Shown here: piece after piece, positions 1-12,846 of the stretch
How positions within the stretch are numbered: the first letter of the stretch is position 1
Layout of the letters: each line of letters opens with the position of its first letter
NCBI GenBank assembly: GCA_022419385.1
Contig: JAJUBI010000002.1
Location: 1,178,001-1,242,000, forward strand
Length of the DNA: 64,000 bases
Source of the DNA: Paraconiothyrium sp. Pb-2020
Lineage: Eukaryota > Ascomycota > Dothideomycetes > Pleosporales > Didymosphaeriaceae
Reading direction: 5' to 3'
Program-made: the position numbers and the translations under genes
Notes under the pieces: generated by a model
The model's database searches: none
What the model was told of the DNA's origin: nothing
The model's input: the letters and a program-made list of their open reading frames with translations, nothing else

Positions 1-3000
1 CTAGAGAAAGAGTCTTCCACTCGGCTAGTACTAGTCGTGTCCGCGATGGAATGTATACTATCATTTACTGGTAGGTCGACCTCGGTGTCTTCATCTTGTC
101 CAGGGAATTGTTGGGATGGCGTTTTGATGGCAGCATCCTTCTGTGCTCGTATCTCAGCGTCCAGCTGCGCAGTCAATTGCAGATCCAGAGTTGAGCTAGG
201 CATATCGGACGCGTCGATCTCAGTCGCATGCTCCTCTTCGATCTGGTCAGGATCCTCGTCGGGGGTCCCTGTCAGGAAAGCGCCCTCATCGATAGTCGTA
301 CCATCATCGAAAGACATGGACTGTCCTCCATGTCGGCCATCTTCATCCAAGCTGCCAACGAAACACTCCACATCATCTCGAAGTTGGGATCCATGGGCAT
401 TAGGTCCAGTATCCTTCTCGAACCGTGGCGGTGAAGAGCCTAATTCATCGACAGCGTGGGCAGACTTAACCGTGCGTATAGCGGTAGGTGTAGCCATACT
501 AGTGCACTCACTCACTACCTCTTGAGAACGGGTGCGCGCTTGTGGAGTTGGCGACGAACCCACAAAGACATCCATCTCCCCCAAAGCGCGCACGTTTTTT
601 AGAGGAGTCCGCGATGCCTCTATAGGTAGACCGTCAGCACTCATGGCATCGGAATGGAATTCAAGTGGTGAACGCGCAAGCGCGATTTGCTCTGGTCGAG
701 GTGACATGGAACGCATATCCGCATATGCATTGGAGGAGCGCATCTGTCGTTCGTACACTTCCCGCTGGCGCTCTGTTAGGATTTGAGATTCCTGGTCGTA
801 CGGATTTGACGGAGAAGACACGATAGGTTCGAACTGCACCTGCGAGTTCTCATGACGAAGCCGTCCTCTAGGTGTGCGTCCGGTAGGGGTCTTCTTAGCA
901 GTGCTCGGCACCATAGGAGACCGAGATTTGGAACGGGATTTCCGGGATGGTTTCACAATTTTGAAGGGGGTTTCTTTTACAAGAGGTGTTCGCTTTTTGG
1001 GCTCGGGTGCATTGGTGTTGCTGTCCGAATCATGAAACGAAAGCGGAATATCCTAATTACGTGAGCAGTGCCCTGGATGTATGAGGTTTTCCTGATTCAA
1101 CTTACATCGTCGCCGTCCCGTATGTCAAGACCGGGCAAAGATAGTTCAACTGTATTGTGTAATCGACGCAACGCCTTTTGAAGACGCGGCGGGTAGCGCA
1201 AGGTCTTTTCTCTTCCAAATGTCGAATTCCATGTGGAGATTGATGAGTCGACAATCTCACGCCTGCGGCTGACGAAGCCACTGGTAACCAGAGGCTCTAG
1301 GTGTAGGAGTATCTGTCCATTGTTCCGCGGCAATTTATGCATCGCAGCGCAGACCTCTTCCCACAGATGCAACACCTACATACTATCAGAACAGATCTTG
1401 TCAATCCTTCATGATCACTTACCGAGGTATACAGAGTCTTGCTCCATGCTGTTTTCGACTGTAGTCTTTTTTCGGGGTCTTCAATCCAGCAACATATGCT
1501 CTCTTGAGTTTTCCGCAAATAGACTGCGATCAAGGATGGTGGGCACTGTCGCACTGAGGTGGCCAACGCTTCCAGAAAGTTGCCGGCGATAGGCGCATCG
1601 TTCGCGTTGAGTTTTTGGTACGCAGTAGATCCGACAGACACTATTATATCGTATAGGTGATTATAGGGGTCGAAATCAGCGGTTCTTCCCGAGGTAGCCG
1701 ACGACGGCCAAAGGTTTTGGCGACCCTGCTCAACGATCCTACGGGCAATTGATGCGGGGAGGTTGCGGAGTATGACGCTGAGAAATGGCAGACAAATCAC
1801 CTTGAGTTCTGCACCAGTGCGCTTCAGTACACTCTCGGACACTTTTTCGACAACAAGAACCACAGCACCATCACCAGCTTCTCGTCGGGCCGTGTCCACA
1901 AAAGAGCTAAGAAGCTGCTCTCCCGAGGCTTCTTTCGACAGATATGGAAAGCCTTGGGAGAGAATATCGACCACGAGGTCGTACTCTTTACCGAGTTGTC
2001 GAGAGCTTTGCTCCGTCACATCCAATGAGTTCTTTTCGAGGCAAGCCGTCAACAAAACACAGGCTTCCGACCAGAAGCTGTCAGAAAGAGGGGTTCGATT
2101 GGATGCATCGACAAGAATGGAGCAGTCGCGAAGTAACTCCAGCCAGCTCAAGCGAGTGTTTTGAGCAGTAAAGCATGGCTTGATCAACACCTTCAATGCT
2201 CGCAGCCTCAAAGAGTCAGATAGCTTGCCCTCGGACTGATTTATCAATAGATCGATGAAGTAGAGAAGCGGTGATGTTCGAGGCCCATGCTGTCGAGAAC
2301 GCTGGGAGGGCGTCGCAGCAGCTTCAAAGTCGTCTTGTCCGTTACGTGTTAGGCACTTGTCAGAGAACCGCGCCGCACCGAGCTTCTCCAGGACCATTTC
2401 CAATAAGAAGCAATACTTGTCGGCCCAGCTGTCTTCCTTTTGTTGCGATAGAGCCAGCTGCGCAGCATGACCGTCCCAGACACGGCGGAGGAAGTTGACC
2501 ATATATGCCATTGCGTCTTTGGAATCATTGGAGACCATGACCTCTTGACTGCTTGCAGTGTTCAACGAGCCCAACAGGGAGAGCCACATCGTCTTCGCTG
2601 GCTCATCTTTGCAGTCGTCGGCGGTCCAGGGTGTCACATCCAAGAGTGCCTCAACAAAATCCAAGATTGAAGGGAGTGACTTTCGTACCCATTTGGGATC
2701 TAGGGTTGGTAGGTCTTGGAGCTGCAGCATGGCCTGTGGTCGTAAGTCTAGGGTCCGCTGTGGGTCACATGGCTTTCTATTGCCGTTGAACAAAGCTGAG
2801 GCGACCCGACAGGCAGCAAATGCATGTTTCGCTGACAAGTGACCAGTGGAAGATGGATGCAAAAGCGGTCCCCAGAAATCGGCGACAAACTCCGACCAGT
2901 ATCGATTCAGTTGCTGGTGCGTCGCAGCAGGTCCAAAGGCATGGTATAATAAAGCAAAGTAGGCAGATGTCGCTGCGTCCCGTTCCGGTTTCTTGCCGCG

Positions 3001-4467
3001 CTGGTTTTCGAGTTGAGAATGAGGAACCCTGATGAGTATCTTTGAAAATGCAGGTGTCGTTTTCTCCGTCAATTGTACTGCATATGCGAGAAAGCCGAGA
3101 GCAACATTAGCGTGTATCTTAACATCCTCCTTGGCAGAGTTGAAGAACATCTGAAATACTTTCAGCCATTCGCCTATGGCGGAGAATTGGCCTCCATCGA
3201 GACAGCCGGGGAGCAAAGACGTCACAGCCGACCATATCTGGGGCGCCATTGCGGCATTATCGGAGCCTAGCATTCTTTGCAATTCCTTGACCATCCCGTG
3301 TATAGCTGTTTCTCCGTCGCCTCTGACCTTGTTCATGACGGAAAGCACAGATTTAGTGACTTGCCGATCGTGCCCAAAAGCTTTGGCAGCCGAGATGATA
3401 GTGTCAAGAGCGCTCTGATTGATGTCTTTCTGGGATGAAAGTAAGGCTTTCACAGTGTGCTTGAACCATCGCTCGGTATGCTTTGACATTACTTCCGGTC
3501 GTTGCTGGATCAGTTTCCTGAAAATCCGGACCCGATAGGCTAGGACGGACAGTCCAGAAACACGATCTTCTATCGTATCCAACACGTCTAAGATCCGCTC
3601 TACTCGTGCGGGTGTCATGGTCCTGGGGCGGAAGTTTTGCTGCATTAGCACGGCCAAGTGCGTGTTGATTACCATTTTGGGCAGGGTTCCATCCGCGGCC
3701 ACTTGAATGATCCGGTCAACAACGAAGTTGCAGAACTCATCAGGCATGGCAGGCCTGACCTCTTGTATACGAATCAAAGCCATGAGAAACTTCAAAGCCT
3801 GTTGGAGGAGCTGCGAATCCAGGCCGGTGCCACTGATGCCAGTGGCATACATGTCCCTCTTTATAAACTGTGTCATAAGGCCCATCTTGTCGACCAGGGC
3901 CTGTGGGTCTGGCACTTTCTCGTATGCTTGCATGGTGTGCTGGAGCGAGTGATAGCCGTCGAAGCGGTTGGATCGCGTCTGCGAGGCCAGTTGCTTCATG
4001 ACAGATTCCAGCATCTCGGCGAACGACTTCTTGTGTCTTGGTGTGTCTTGGTCTGCGGGCGGTGGTGTGGAGACGGCGTCGGACGGCTTGAGGATCGATT
4101 TGAGCGGCTTCGAAACGCGTGTCTGAGGTAAAGGTCGCAGGGGCGAGCTTCGGAGCGGTATGAACGATTGCGAGGATATGCCGTTGCCATTTGTTGTGCC
4201 TAGCTGTGCCTCAAAATTGACTCTCTTCTTTCTACTAGAAGATCGTGCGGAGCTCGATGGGATACCACTCTCGGAAGATGGCGAGGTCTGAGGCGTGTTC
4301 AGGAGTGGTTTGGCCGCAGTCACTTTGGCAACGGGCTCTTTCGTGCCAAAAGGGTCGTCGAGGAAATCCAGGATTCCGTCGGCGTTTGGGTCGGCGTCGT
4401 CGATTTCCCTAGGTGGTGTTGGCGGTCGTACTGAAAGGGACTCAAACTTGGAACTGGAAAACACCAT
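1..4467 (-). CDS. rif1: Telomere/replication-timing regulator Rif1 (3' end cut off)
   Basis: Rif1 binds telomeres and origins and recruits protein phosphatase 1 to restrain replication firing and telomere elongation in the nucleus. Three exons are readable: 4467-1423, 1375-1106 and 1052 to the window edge, with GT-AG introns of 47 and 53 nt that keep frame. The start is set at MVFSSSKF; an in-frame Met lies six codons upstream. The first 1015 codons hold the fungal N-terminus (PPTPPRE) and a long helical-repeat region typical of the Rif1 N-terminal domain. A KRVNF motif (about residues 81-85) and a SILK motif (124-127) match PP1-docking signatures. Exon 3 is low-complexity and Ser/Pro-rich with a DVFVGSSPTP segment. 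The C-terminus lies outside the window. The gene diverges from RIC8. Family call is confident; the PP1 role is inferred from motifs. Confidence 0.9.
4087..4224 (-). other. Paired PP1-docking motifs (RVxF and SILK) in Rif1
   Basis: Within the Rif1 N-terminal tail the codons for RVNF (4213-4224) and SILK (4087-4098) lie about 40 residues apart in a disordered, Ser/Pro-rich stretch. RVxF and SILK are the established short motifs that bind the PP1 catalytic subunit, and Rif1 orthologues carry such pairs. The motifs are seen directly; PP1 binding is inferred. Confidence 0.65.
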
Positions 4468-5409
4468 GGCTATGCTGAAGAACAATCATGCAAGGGCAAA
4501 AACAGAAAACAGGTTGAGCGCTGGCATTGCGCACAACGGGCGTGTGGAGGAAAAGCAGATGGGCGGTGGTAGGGCTGCCGTGCTCAAATGGCTGGCTGAT
4601 GCGCGATCCTGTCGCGTCCCTCGGCGCGTCTCGAACCTTGGAAGCACCACCATCACGTGCCATGCCCAACCGGGCTTAATCATTGACCCTGGTGCTTGCA
4701 CCTGCAGCGCTTGACCAGAAATCAAACTCTAGCAGGTGAACAAGACTTGCTGCCCTCCGCAGTGGATCGTGGAATGACTTGCATTGCCGTAGGATATGGC
4801 TTCTGGCCTGTCCTGTGGAAAGCACAGCCGTGTCTCGGTCGTGTCCTTGAATATCCGTTCCATATATTATGTCCTCTGGTAATGAATAACATTGCAGAGC
4901 AAGGTATGGTTGTGGGGACTTCCTCACACTTCCAAGCGCGTCGTACGCGTCTGCATCCAAAGTGGACGCGCAACTTCGAAGCCGGAAGTTCTGGTACTAT
5001 CAAGTCGACCATGCCTCTGCTTTTGCCGCTGTTGATTGCACCCTGTTCGTCTGCGCCCTTGTCCGCAACTCCGCTACTTGTACGCTCAGGGCGCTAGCTA
5101 CCCCACACTCAGGGCACCCCTCGAGGAAGTCGCGACCCTCTGCAGGAATAGCCTTACGTGTAGCGCATTCGTAGCCCAATGCTGGTTGTACATCATGTGT
5201 ATTGTAGCATGCCCAGGTGGAAGCATGAGCCAGGCCTTGGTTCCACCATAAATGTCATCTGGCCATGCTGAACGAGTCGTCTCATCTCTGCCCCATTCAA
5301 AGCTTCGGCGCGGGGTCCTCCGCCGCAATCGCGCACCGTGCGACATCACCTCACACCTCCCTACTTTTGCAGCGGTGGAAGGCCCGCCTCGGCTTACATC
5401 CTTTCCAGC
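4468..5409. promoter_or_regulatory. Divergent intergenic region between Rif1 and RIC8
   Basis: About 0.94 kb between the two divergent start codons. It must hold both promoters and 5' untranslated regions. Short open frames on both strands have no recognisable protein content. No TATA box or well-known factor site stands out. Confidence 0.5.
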
Positions 5410-7096
5410 ATGCTGAGCAGACAAGAATCTAAGCCACGCGGTGGCAAAGGTGCGCGCGTTCTGCACATCCTCTTTTGAGCGCTACTAACAATGTTCGCAG
5501 CGAAGCTCGAAGATGTAACCAACATCCTGCGCGAACTGACGACGGACCTCTCCGCGAAGAAGCTCGCCCCGAAACGTAGGCGCCCGCAAATATGATGCAG
5601 CGAGCTATTCTCACGAGATAAAAGGGCGGAAGAGCTTACTAGAACAGCTCAAGGTTCATGGCCGGGCTGTCGAAGACGCAGATCCCATATTCACCAAAGA
5701 CGTATGTTACAACAATAAGCCAGCCACGATCCATAGCTGATAATTTCGGTGCAGGGCCTTCATACCCTTTGTCAATATGCCTTCGAAGACGCCGACGTCC
5801 AGACCTCGCAAGAAGCGCTCAGGTGCATCGCAAACGCCCTGCTACTCGAGCCCAAGATGCGCCAGGTGGTGGTCGACCTTGGCTACGCACCAAAAGCAGC
5901 GGACAGATTAAAGGTATGAATATACGCAGCCTGCCGGACAAGGTGCTGATTGTGCGCAGCACGAGGACGTCGACGATGAATTCCTATGCTCTCGCATTCT
6001 TTTCCTCATGACTTACGATACTAATGTCGATTTCGACAATCTGGTTCAGCACCACGAATTAGGCGAACATATCAATAATGCTATGGCACGGCATGCTAAG
6101 GTATACTCCAAGCATGCCCGGCGCCACTCGCAGATGCACGCCTCGCCCATGGATCTTACGGCGCTATCCGAGACACTGAAACTCATGTTCAACATTACCC
6201 ACTTCTACCCAGACCTAGCCGAACACTTTTCCAAGTCAATACCACACATCTTCAAGATCCTCACGCGTCGGAAGATACCCAGCCCACCACTTCAAGCGCC
6301 TGTCAACTATCTTGTCAATTCTCTTCTAAATCTCGACTTGGAAGACAAGAAGGGTCAACAATTGAAGTTCCTGGGCATGAACGCTGTCTTCCCGAAGTTT
6401 GACCAAAAGTGTAACGCTGAGTTCCTAATCGATATTCTGGACAATGCTATTGTCGCCTATTCAGAGAAGGAGCTAGACGAGACGGTGGCGCCTGTTCTAA
6501 CACTCATACGTCGCATTTACGAAATTGCACCGGAGAGCGTACAAAAGTACATGGAATGGCTTCTCCTTCCCACAGACGAGGAACGATCGCGCCCTCTGGG
6601 CCAATCGGACACCCTTTCGGCACGGCTCCTGAGGCTATCGACCTCCGCTATGACACCTTCGCTGCGAAGTTCTATATCCGCCATGATGTTCGAGCTATCA
6701 GGGAAGGATGCTAGCAAATTCGTCCAAAACGTCGGATACGGTTTCGCGTCGGGCTTCCTGCTGAGCAACAACATTCAAATGCCCGAGAGCGCAATCGAAG
6801 CATCCGCAACCGCCGATCCGGACAGAACGATACCGGTAAACCCGATTACGGGGCAGAGACTAGATGCCGAGGTGCCGAGTTCCCAGGAGCCCATGACGGA
6901 AGAAGAGAAGGAGCGGGAAGCCGAGAGGTTATTTGTGCTGTTTGAAAGGTATGTCGAAAACAAAGGCCATCGCACGGCTCTGTTGTCCTAACAATACGAT
7001 AGGCTCAAAGCTACGGGTGTGGTAGACGTGAAAAATCCCGTCGAAGAAGCGTTCCGCTCGGGGCGCATCGAAGAGCTACCCGACGATGCAGACTAA
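5410..7096 (+). CDS. ric8: RIC8 (synembryn-like) G-alpha guanine-nucleotide exchange factor/chaperone
   Basis: Ric8 folds and activates heterotrimeric G-protein alpha subunits in the cytosol and is needed for growth and conidiation signalling in filamentous fungi. Six exons: 5410-5449, 5501-5575, 5625-5701, 5755-5913, 5960-6948 and 7003-7096, giving 477 aa, the usual length. All introns are 46-54 nt and GT-AG. Recognition comes from LLEQLKVHGR and ADPIFTKD near the N-terminus, a long armadillo-like helical body, and the C-terminal signature FERLKATGVVDVKNPVEEAF. The second intron (5576-5624) is easy to miss; without it the frame appears broken. The start is uncertain: a Met at 5491 (MFAAKLED) is also in frame if the first intron is not spliced, but CTAAC and CAG just before 5501 look like a true 3' splice site. 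Confidence 0.92.
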
Positions 7097-7739
7097 CAAC
7101 CGCCGTCAATTATGTTTTGTGTTAGATATTGTTGGTGTGCGCTCTCAGGAATGGAGCAGAATGGAGCATTGAAAATTGGCATTCGAAACAGAGGAGCCAA
7201 CGAGCACGCTGGCCGTGCTTCGACTGTTCAAAGTGGCTCTGCTGTTTCTGTTCGGTCAGTGTGTTTCCAGGTGTGTTTCTGAAGATATGGATGCTGCATA
7301 ATCGGTATTATACACACACAGTCAGTCTCCCAATGACGAAAGGCCGTTGTGTTCAATGGTAGTAATGATAAGCCATCTGCATTTCCGTACGCACGCCCTT
7401 GGGCCGTCCATCCGATCAGATTTTCTTTGCGACGTAACGCGAAATATTTTCGTTGGCCTTTGCCTTCATGATTGCTACTTGCGTCCGTGCAGGTGAAAGT
7501 GAACGCTCACGTCGTCTGCCGCGACTTCCAGATTTGCGCAAGCCATCAACACAGAGGCATTTTTTCGAACTCTCGTGCTCGTCTGTCGGCGCCTTTCCAC
7601 ATCCCACCTTAGCGGTTGGGCGTTCAGTAAGTTATCGTCTGTTCTCATCGTTTCTATTACAATATCTCACCATTACCAGTACGTAGTATCCGATTTGTTC
7701 GACTCGCTTGTGCAGATTCTTGTATCCGCCGTCTATACC
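7097..7739. other. Intergenic region between RIC8 and the CCCH protein
   Basis: About 640 nt holding the RIC8 3' untranslated region and the promoter of the next gene. A short CA-rich stretch near 7313-7320 is the only simple-sequence feature noticed. No gene is supported. Confidence 0.5.
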
Positions 7740-9326
7740 ATGGATCAAGAGACGAGTACAATCGTGCAAGATCAGCAAGAACTTGCAAAGCTGAGCGATC
7801 AGCTGCAGTCGCTTCAGCTGCATGGAGCGGGCCAGTTTCAACATTTGAGGGTGGGTCACATACAGACTGCTTGTGCTTCAGAGGACAGCTAATAATACCC
7901 CGATAGCTGGCCGTGGATATGTGCGCGCAGTCTCTAAAGGAGTATGCTGCAGAGCATAGTGGGCTCCTCACGAAGTTCACGAGACTCCAAAAGAACTACG
8001 ACGCCCTGAGTATCGGACAACCAAGCGGCGAGCGCGTTGCGCCTGGACAGTCCTATGTGGTTGTGCTCATCGATGCGCACAGCCACAAGGTATGTTGTCT
8101 AGAAACGTTTGCTTGCAAGCTAGTCACTGACCATGCCAAAGTTCAAAGATGAACTTCTTGCTGATAAGAGCAAAGGCGGTCCTCTCGCAGCGCGGCGACT
8201 CCGCGAGGCCGTGGAGGAGTACCTATTGGGATACTTACGAGACCAGGGCCAATGCCGCATTATGCTGCAGGCTTACGCCAACCTTAAGCAGCTATCTATG
8301 GATGCTGCTAAGAAAGGTTTGGTCGACTCTCGGCCACTTTCACTCGCAACGTTCACTTCCGGGTTTTCCAATCGGGTCGATTGCGACTTCATCGACGTCC
8401 AAGATAAGTCAAACATACAACAAAAGGTCCAGAGTGGGTAGACTCTTCTCATAACTTGAGATTCATCCCTGCTAACAATCTTCGGTAGAGCGCCTCTGGG
8501 ACTGTCTCGAGGATCCGAGGTGCGTGCAAGTGTTTCTAGCTGCCGCAGGAGGCGAACAATACACCGAAACCATCCATAACCTTTCCGAATGCGACGGACG
8601 AATTACTCTTGTGCGAACACTCTTCTTAGACAAAGCGCAGCTGAAGTCGACATTGCCTAGCGTGTCATTTCCACGAGTCTTCCGAACCCATGAGAAAGAC
8701 CGAGGACGGGTAGCACGAGGAAATGCTTCCTTTGAGGAGACTCCAAAGGTACCAGACACATGAGTGTGATGATCTCAGGTTGGTTGAGCTGACATTGAAC
8801 GCAGGAGCGTGACCCCAATAACCTTCAGGAGATATCCGGCACGAACATCACCCGGAAATCAAAGCTGCCAGACTTCAGCCTTCCCGGCCTCATTCCTGTG
8901 AATGCCAGCAACGAGCGGCTTGACAGTTACATGAGGGTACCTACCCCACAAGAGTGGGCAGAGTATACTGCTCGGACTCAGTTGAAGAAGCCCTGTGGTT
9001 ATTACCACTTGGGTCATGCATGCATGACTACGCCTTGCGAGTATGACCACAGCCCTTTGGAATCAAGTGCAGTGTACTGTATGCAATTCTTGTTGAAGAG
9101 CTTCCCATGTAAGGAAGGAAGCAAATGTCGACGGCTTGATTGTGTCAAAGGTCACATTTGCCAGAAGGAGGGCTGCGATGGTCGCTCCACTGAGTGCAAG
9201 ATGAAGAAGGAGATACACAAGTCCGATCTTCGGGTCTCCAATTGGGTTAAGCCGAGTGCAAAACACGCGGTGGATGATGATTCGGTCTCTAGTATCGATG
9301 ATTTTCTCATTGATCTCAGTGACTAG
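7740..9326 (+). CDS. CCCH-type zinc-finger protein with fungal-specific N-terminal domain
   Basis: Five exons: 7740-7850, 7907-8089, 8142-8433, 8489-8748 and 8805-9326, about 455 aa, with introns of 52-56 nt. The N-terminus is a Gln/Leu-rich coiled coil (about residues 10-60). It is followed by a compact domain with SYVVVLIDAHSHK, a basic stretch, and VQVFLAAAGG, a layout found in a fungal-only family of CCCH proteins. The C-terminal part carries Cys/His clusters of the CCCH type: CGYYHLGHAC with CEYDH, then CKEGSKCRRLDCVKGH and CQKEGCDGRSTEC. The end is acidic. CCCH modules usually bind RNA, so a cytoplasmic or nuclear RNA-binding role is likely, but no specific target can be named. The third intron uses donor GTGGGT. 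Confidence 0.8.
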
Positions 9327-9379
9327 ATCTGGGTCTTGTCGATGAACGCGCAAATTGTGTACGGAAGGGGGGTCAAATA

Positions 9380-9387
9380 TGACGTCA
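9380..9387. promoter_or_regulatory. CRE-like palindrome TGACGTCA
   Basis: A perfect 8-nt ATF/CREB-type palindrome lies about 55 nt after the CCCH gene stop codon. Such sites bind fungal bZIP factors. Its location 3' of a gene and far from any recognised start makes function doubtful. Confidence 0.3.
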
Positions 9388-12300
9388 GATATGCGCCTGT
9401 AACTCAGTAATACATGTTCTGGAGAGTTGAGGCAGGTGAAAACACTGAAATGAAGATCATGTCCAGAAACCGCTATTTGGGGACATCAGGGCGGATTTCG
9501 TAGGCAAAAAAATCGGAGCTACGTTAACGGAAAGATGCACGAATTGGCTAACATGTAGCGAACAGAGTCTGATCTCACCTTGTTTATATCTTTACATGCC
9601 TATGTGATCCTGCAGTTACAGAACCCTCGAATTTGTTTGAGGCCACAGGTAAGCCAACCAACTCCACCCACACCATGATGCGATGCTCCGTCCAACGACA
9701 TGAGCCCAACCCTCATCAACGCCCATCTCTTTCCTTTGGCTCCAGTCGATACCATGGCCCACTAAATATTACCCAACATACCTCCAACACTATCCTTTTG
9801 CATCCTTGTCATGAATATCCCAAGACAGGCAGTGTCCCTAGCAGCGATGGTGCTAAAACCAAAGGTGCGACCACTGTTCTACTTTCACAAGTGAGGCCGA
9901 TGACGGACCCGTCGCAGCGGTTGAGGTAAGCTATTATTGGCAATGATGGGTAAGAGTGGGTCCAAGTGCATCTTGGACTTGCTCATAGATGTTAGGTCAG
10001 CCGCAGAACGAGGAAAAGGTTTCGTAGCTGCTGCATACCCGGAAGCATTTTTACGTTTACCTGAAGGTACGATGATGTATTGAATGCTGTAGCGAGCTGA
10101 TCACGATCCGTTCCTAGGTCTTGAATCTCTACATTATCTCCTGCGATCGCCGATGTATATGTGCGGCGTAGCCAACGGACTTAGCTCCTCGCAGAGTAGG
10201 AGGTGGACCCCAACATCATCAATGCATTCACGGTCGACAATGACCTAGCTGTAACAGGAAGGCTTCTAGAAAATGATGACAATCCTTTTCATCGCTACAC
10301 AGGGCCCTAACCCTGACTTCGTGCAGTAGTGCAACGGCGTCTCTCCACTTGTACGAGATCTAATGCCGCGCATATGCTTGAGAAGCGCGGCTCTCCCTAT
10401 CCGATATGCAGGTTTCGCTGATTTAGGAAGCTGGTCATTCGGAACGTCTGGCTCGGTGCCGCCTTTATATTGCGTCACGCGAGATGTAGAAGCCGAGTAC
10501 CAAGGCTCTGAAAAAGCAATGGGGTCCTTGTTGCAGATGAATGGGTAGGACGTTCCGCCCGTCTGATGCATCTTAGGAATTGAGCCAGTGTCCTGGTGCA
10601 GGAAGGCAAGGCTGCAACGTATCGCTTGATTCCTGATCTCGTATAAATGCCTACCTAAGCTTCGGGCCCGCAAAAGCTGTCCAAAGACAGCCTAGACCAT
10701 ACATCACGGAGGACCATGCACCATTGGTGGAGCTCACCCTGTTGGTCGGAGGGAAGAGGTCGTACAAGAGCTACTACTCGAAAGACGCAATAGACCTCGA
10801 CCCTGCACGTTCTTCAAACGTGGCGCTGATGCTTCCGAGATCTACTCACCTAGTTTAGAGCTATAGTAGGTTCTGACTGTGCCCAGAGAACCACGTGGAA
10901 ATATGGATGTGGGTGGAAGAGAGGGTCCATCGCGTGCGGCAGGCTTCCTAGCTGCCTAGCCTTGGGATAGATTCCCCGTCTGAGGGGAAGTTCGCGAGCA
11001 TGAGTGTACCAGACCATGTCGAATGTTTGCCCTCTTCACCATTCCCTGGACAGCGGACATCTTCCGCAAAGACCTAAGTTTCGTACGACACCATTAGTAG
11101 ATTTGAAACCCATGGAAGAAGCTTCTTCACTGATTCTCCGTTGTGTGACACGCCCCTAAAAGTTTGGTATCGCCCTGCAGCGCTCACGGTCCAAGCGCGC
11201 CGGACTGGATTGCAGAAACGTGCAGACGATCTGAGCTTGCCTCCTCTCACGGAGCGGCCGCTGTGAAGTCGGACAGCTTCTGTGGTGCAACCGGGGAACT
11301 TATGCACCGGCAGTAGGGCTGTCCGTAGAGGCTGACGGGCGTTCGAAAGTAGGCGCTAAGCGAAGTTGTGTAGGGGGGTAATTGGTCGCACTTCGTTGCT
11401 ACCGCTTTTGGTCACCGATGCCAACGCCGAACCACGAGGCTGTCTACCCAACCAGCAACGGTATTTGCAGCCTTGCGATCAAAACTCACTGTGGCGCCGG
11501 CTAGATCTCTGGTCCAAGTATCTCCACGCTCGCTTTCGCATACGTCGTGCATGTCTCATATGGTTGGCATGGGTGCCACAGGAGCTAATTTAAGCACCTG
11601 CAGGTGGTTTGCATGGGCTGCGATGAGGCTCTAGAAGCCCAAGCGATTGTCTGAGCTTACAGAGCATGGTGTTGAAAAGAGTCTTGAACGGATATTCATC
11701 CTAGCAATGGTGACGACGAGGTGCCGAAGTCCGTTGCAAGAGGTCAGGGCTGGAGGATGGGCTCAGAGTCAAAGCTCATTGTTTGGACTATCCGGAATGA
11801 GGTCTATTCGAAGCAGGAGATGGCGAGTGCAATGCACAAAATGGTGAAGGAAATGTTTTTGCTTATCCCGTAAAGTAGTAGAGCCAAAGCTTCTTTAATT
11901 TCCACCGCGTACAGCACAGTAGACGACACTCATGGGAGAAGTATCGGTTAGCGTATTTGGATGGGGTGGTCTCGTGGAATGACGAGGACATGAAGATGCA
12001 AACCTCCTCTATCCAAAGGGTCGATACATGCTGACTGAACGTAAGTTTCGACCCAGCAGGGCGGACAGTAGGATTAACGTCCGATGCATATCGGACCTGC
12101 GATATGACACAACACCGACTGTGAGGCTCACGGAGTGGAAGCGAGCTTCCTTCAATTATCTGAGCAAAACCACGTAGTTGGCGAGAAGAAAATAACTATC
12201 CAACAGACAACTCGCACCATTCACAACGTGCGGAGGGCGATGGGCTCGTCCGGTGGTTCGAGCTTCGTCCACGTCAAAGGTCGACAGGGGTGGGTAAGTG

Positions 12301-12791
12301 TGCCGCACCACCGACTGCAGAATCAAGATGAAGGGGGAGTGTTGACGACGATCTGTTCCCAGCCTGATGGTGCCGCCACGTATGCAGTCGAACAGAAAGT
12401 GTTGCGTGGAAGGAGCTGTGCAGAGAAGTTTGGTGATGGGAGACAGCCCAAGCACGTCCAAATGTTGAGGACCGTTCCAAGGTTTCAGCGGACTACTGCA
12501 GAGGGAGATGTTAGGCGAAGCATTCCGTTCCGTCGTAGCCGGAACATCAAGGCGAAGCTTGTTTAGGGAAGATGGAGTCGTGATATCGATGCAATCGTGG
12601 ACGTATCTTGGGAAGTGCGCACTCGTACAATGAAATGGAAACGACGAGAGAGCACCCATCTCTTTCGCAAACGACCGTAAATTAATAGACGGGAATAAGT
12701 CAGTGATCTTGAGGTACGCCTGGTGTCTGTCCACGAAGTACCGCAAGAACTGAGGTCGCTCTTGCCTCGTCCTCGCCAATTCGTCCACGCT

Positions 12792-12846
12792 TCCCAACAT
12801 AGATTCTGCCGCGACTCCCAACATAGATTTTGCCGCGACTCCCAAC
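12792..12846. repeat. 24-nt tandem repeat, about 2.3 copies
   Basis: Two adjoining 24-nt units (12792-12815 and 12816-12839) differ at a single base, followed by the first few bases of a third. The unit contains CCCAACATAGATT and GCCGCGAC. The period is a multiple of three, and an open minus-strand frame crosses it, but coding is not supported. Confidence 0.7.

Noticed and set aside
820..845. tRNA-like GGTTCGAA sequence
   Set aside because: It falls inside the Rif1 coding exon and no cloverleaf arms flank it.
5560..5640. Apparent one-base frameshift in RIC8 near 5575
   Set aside because: A 49-nt GT-AG intron (5576-5624) restores the frame and gives the expected spacing between the conserved segments.
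9633..10260. Possible small multi-exon gene
   Set aside because: Splice-like borders exist, but joining them leads to stop codons in every phase tried; at most a decayed gene.
12156..12845. 229-codon minus-strand open frame across the 24-nt repeat
   Set aside because: No family resemblance, no clear start context, no supporting splice structure.
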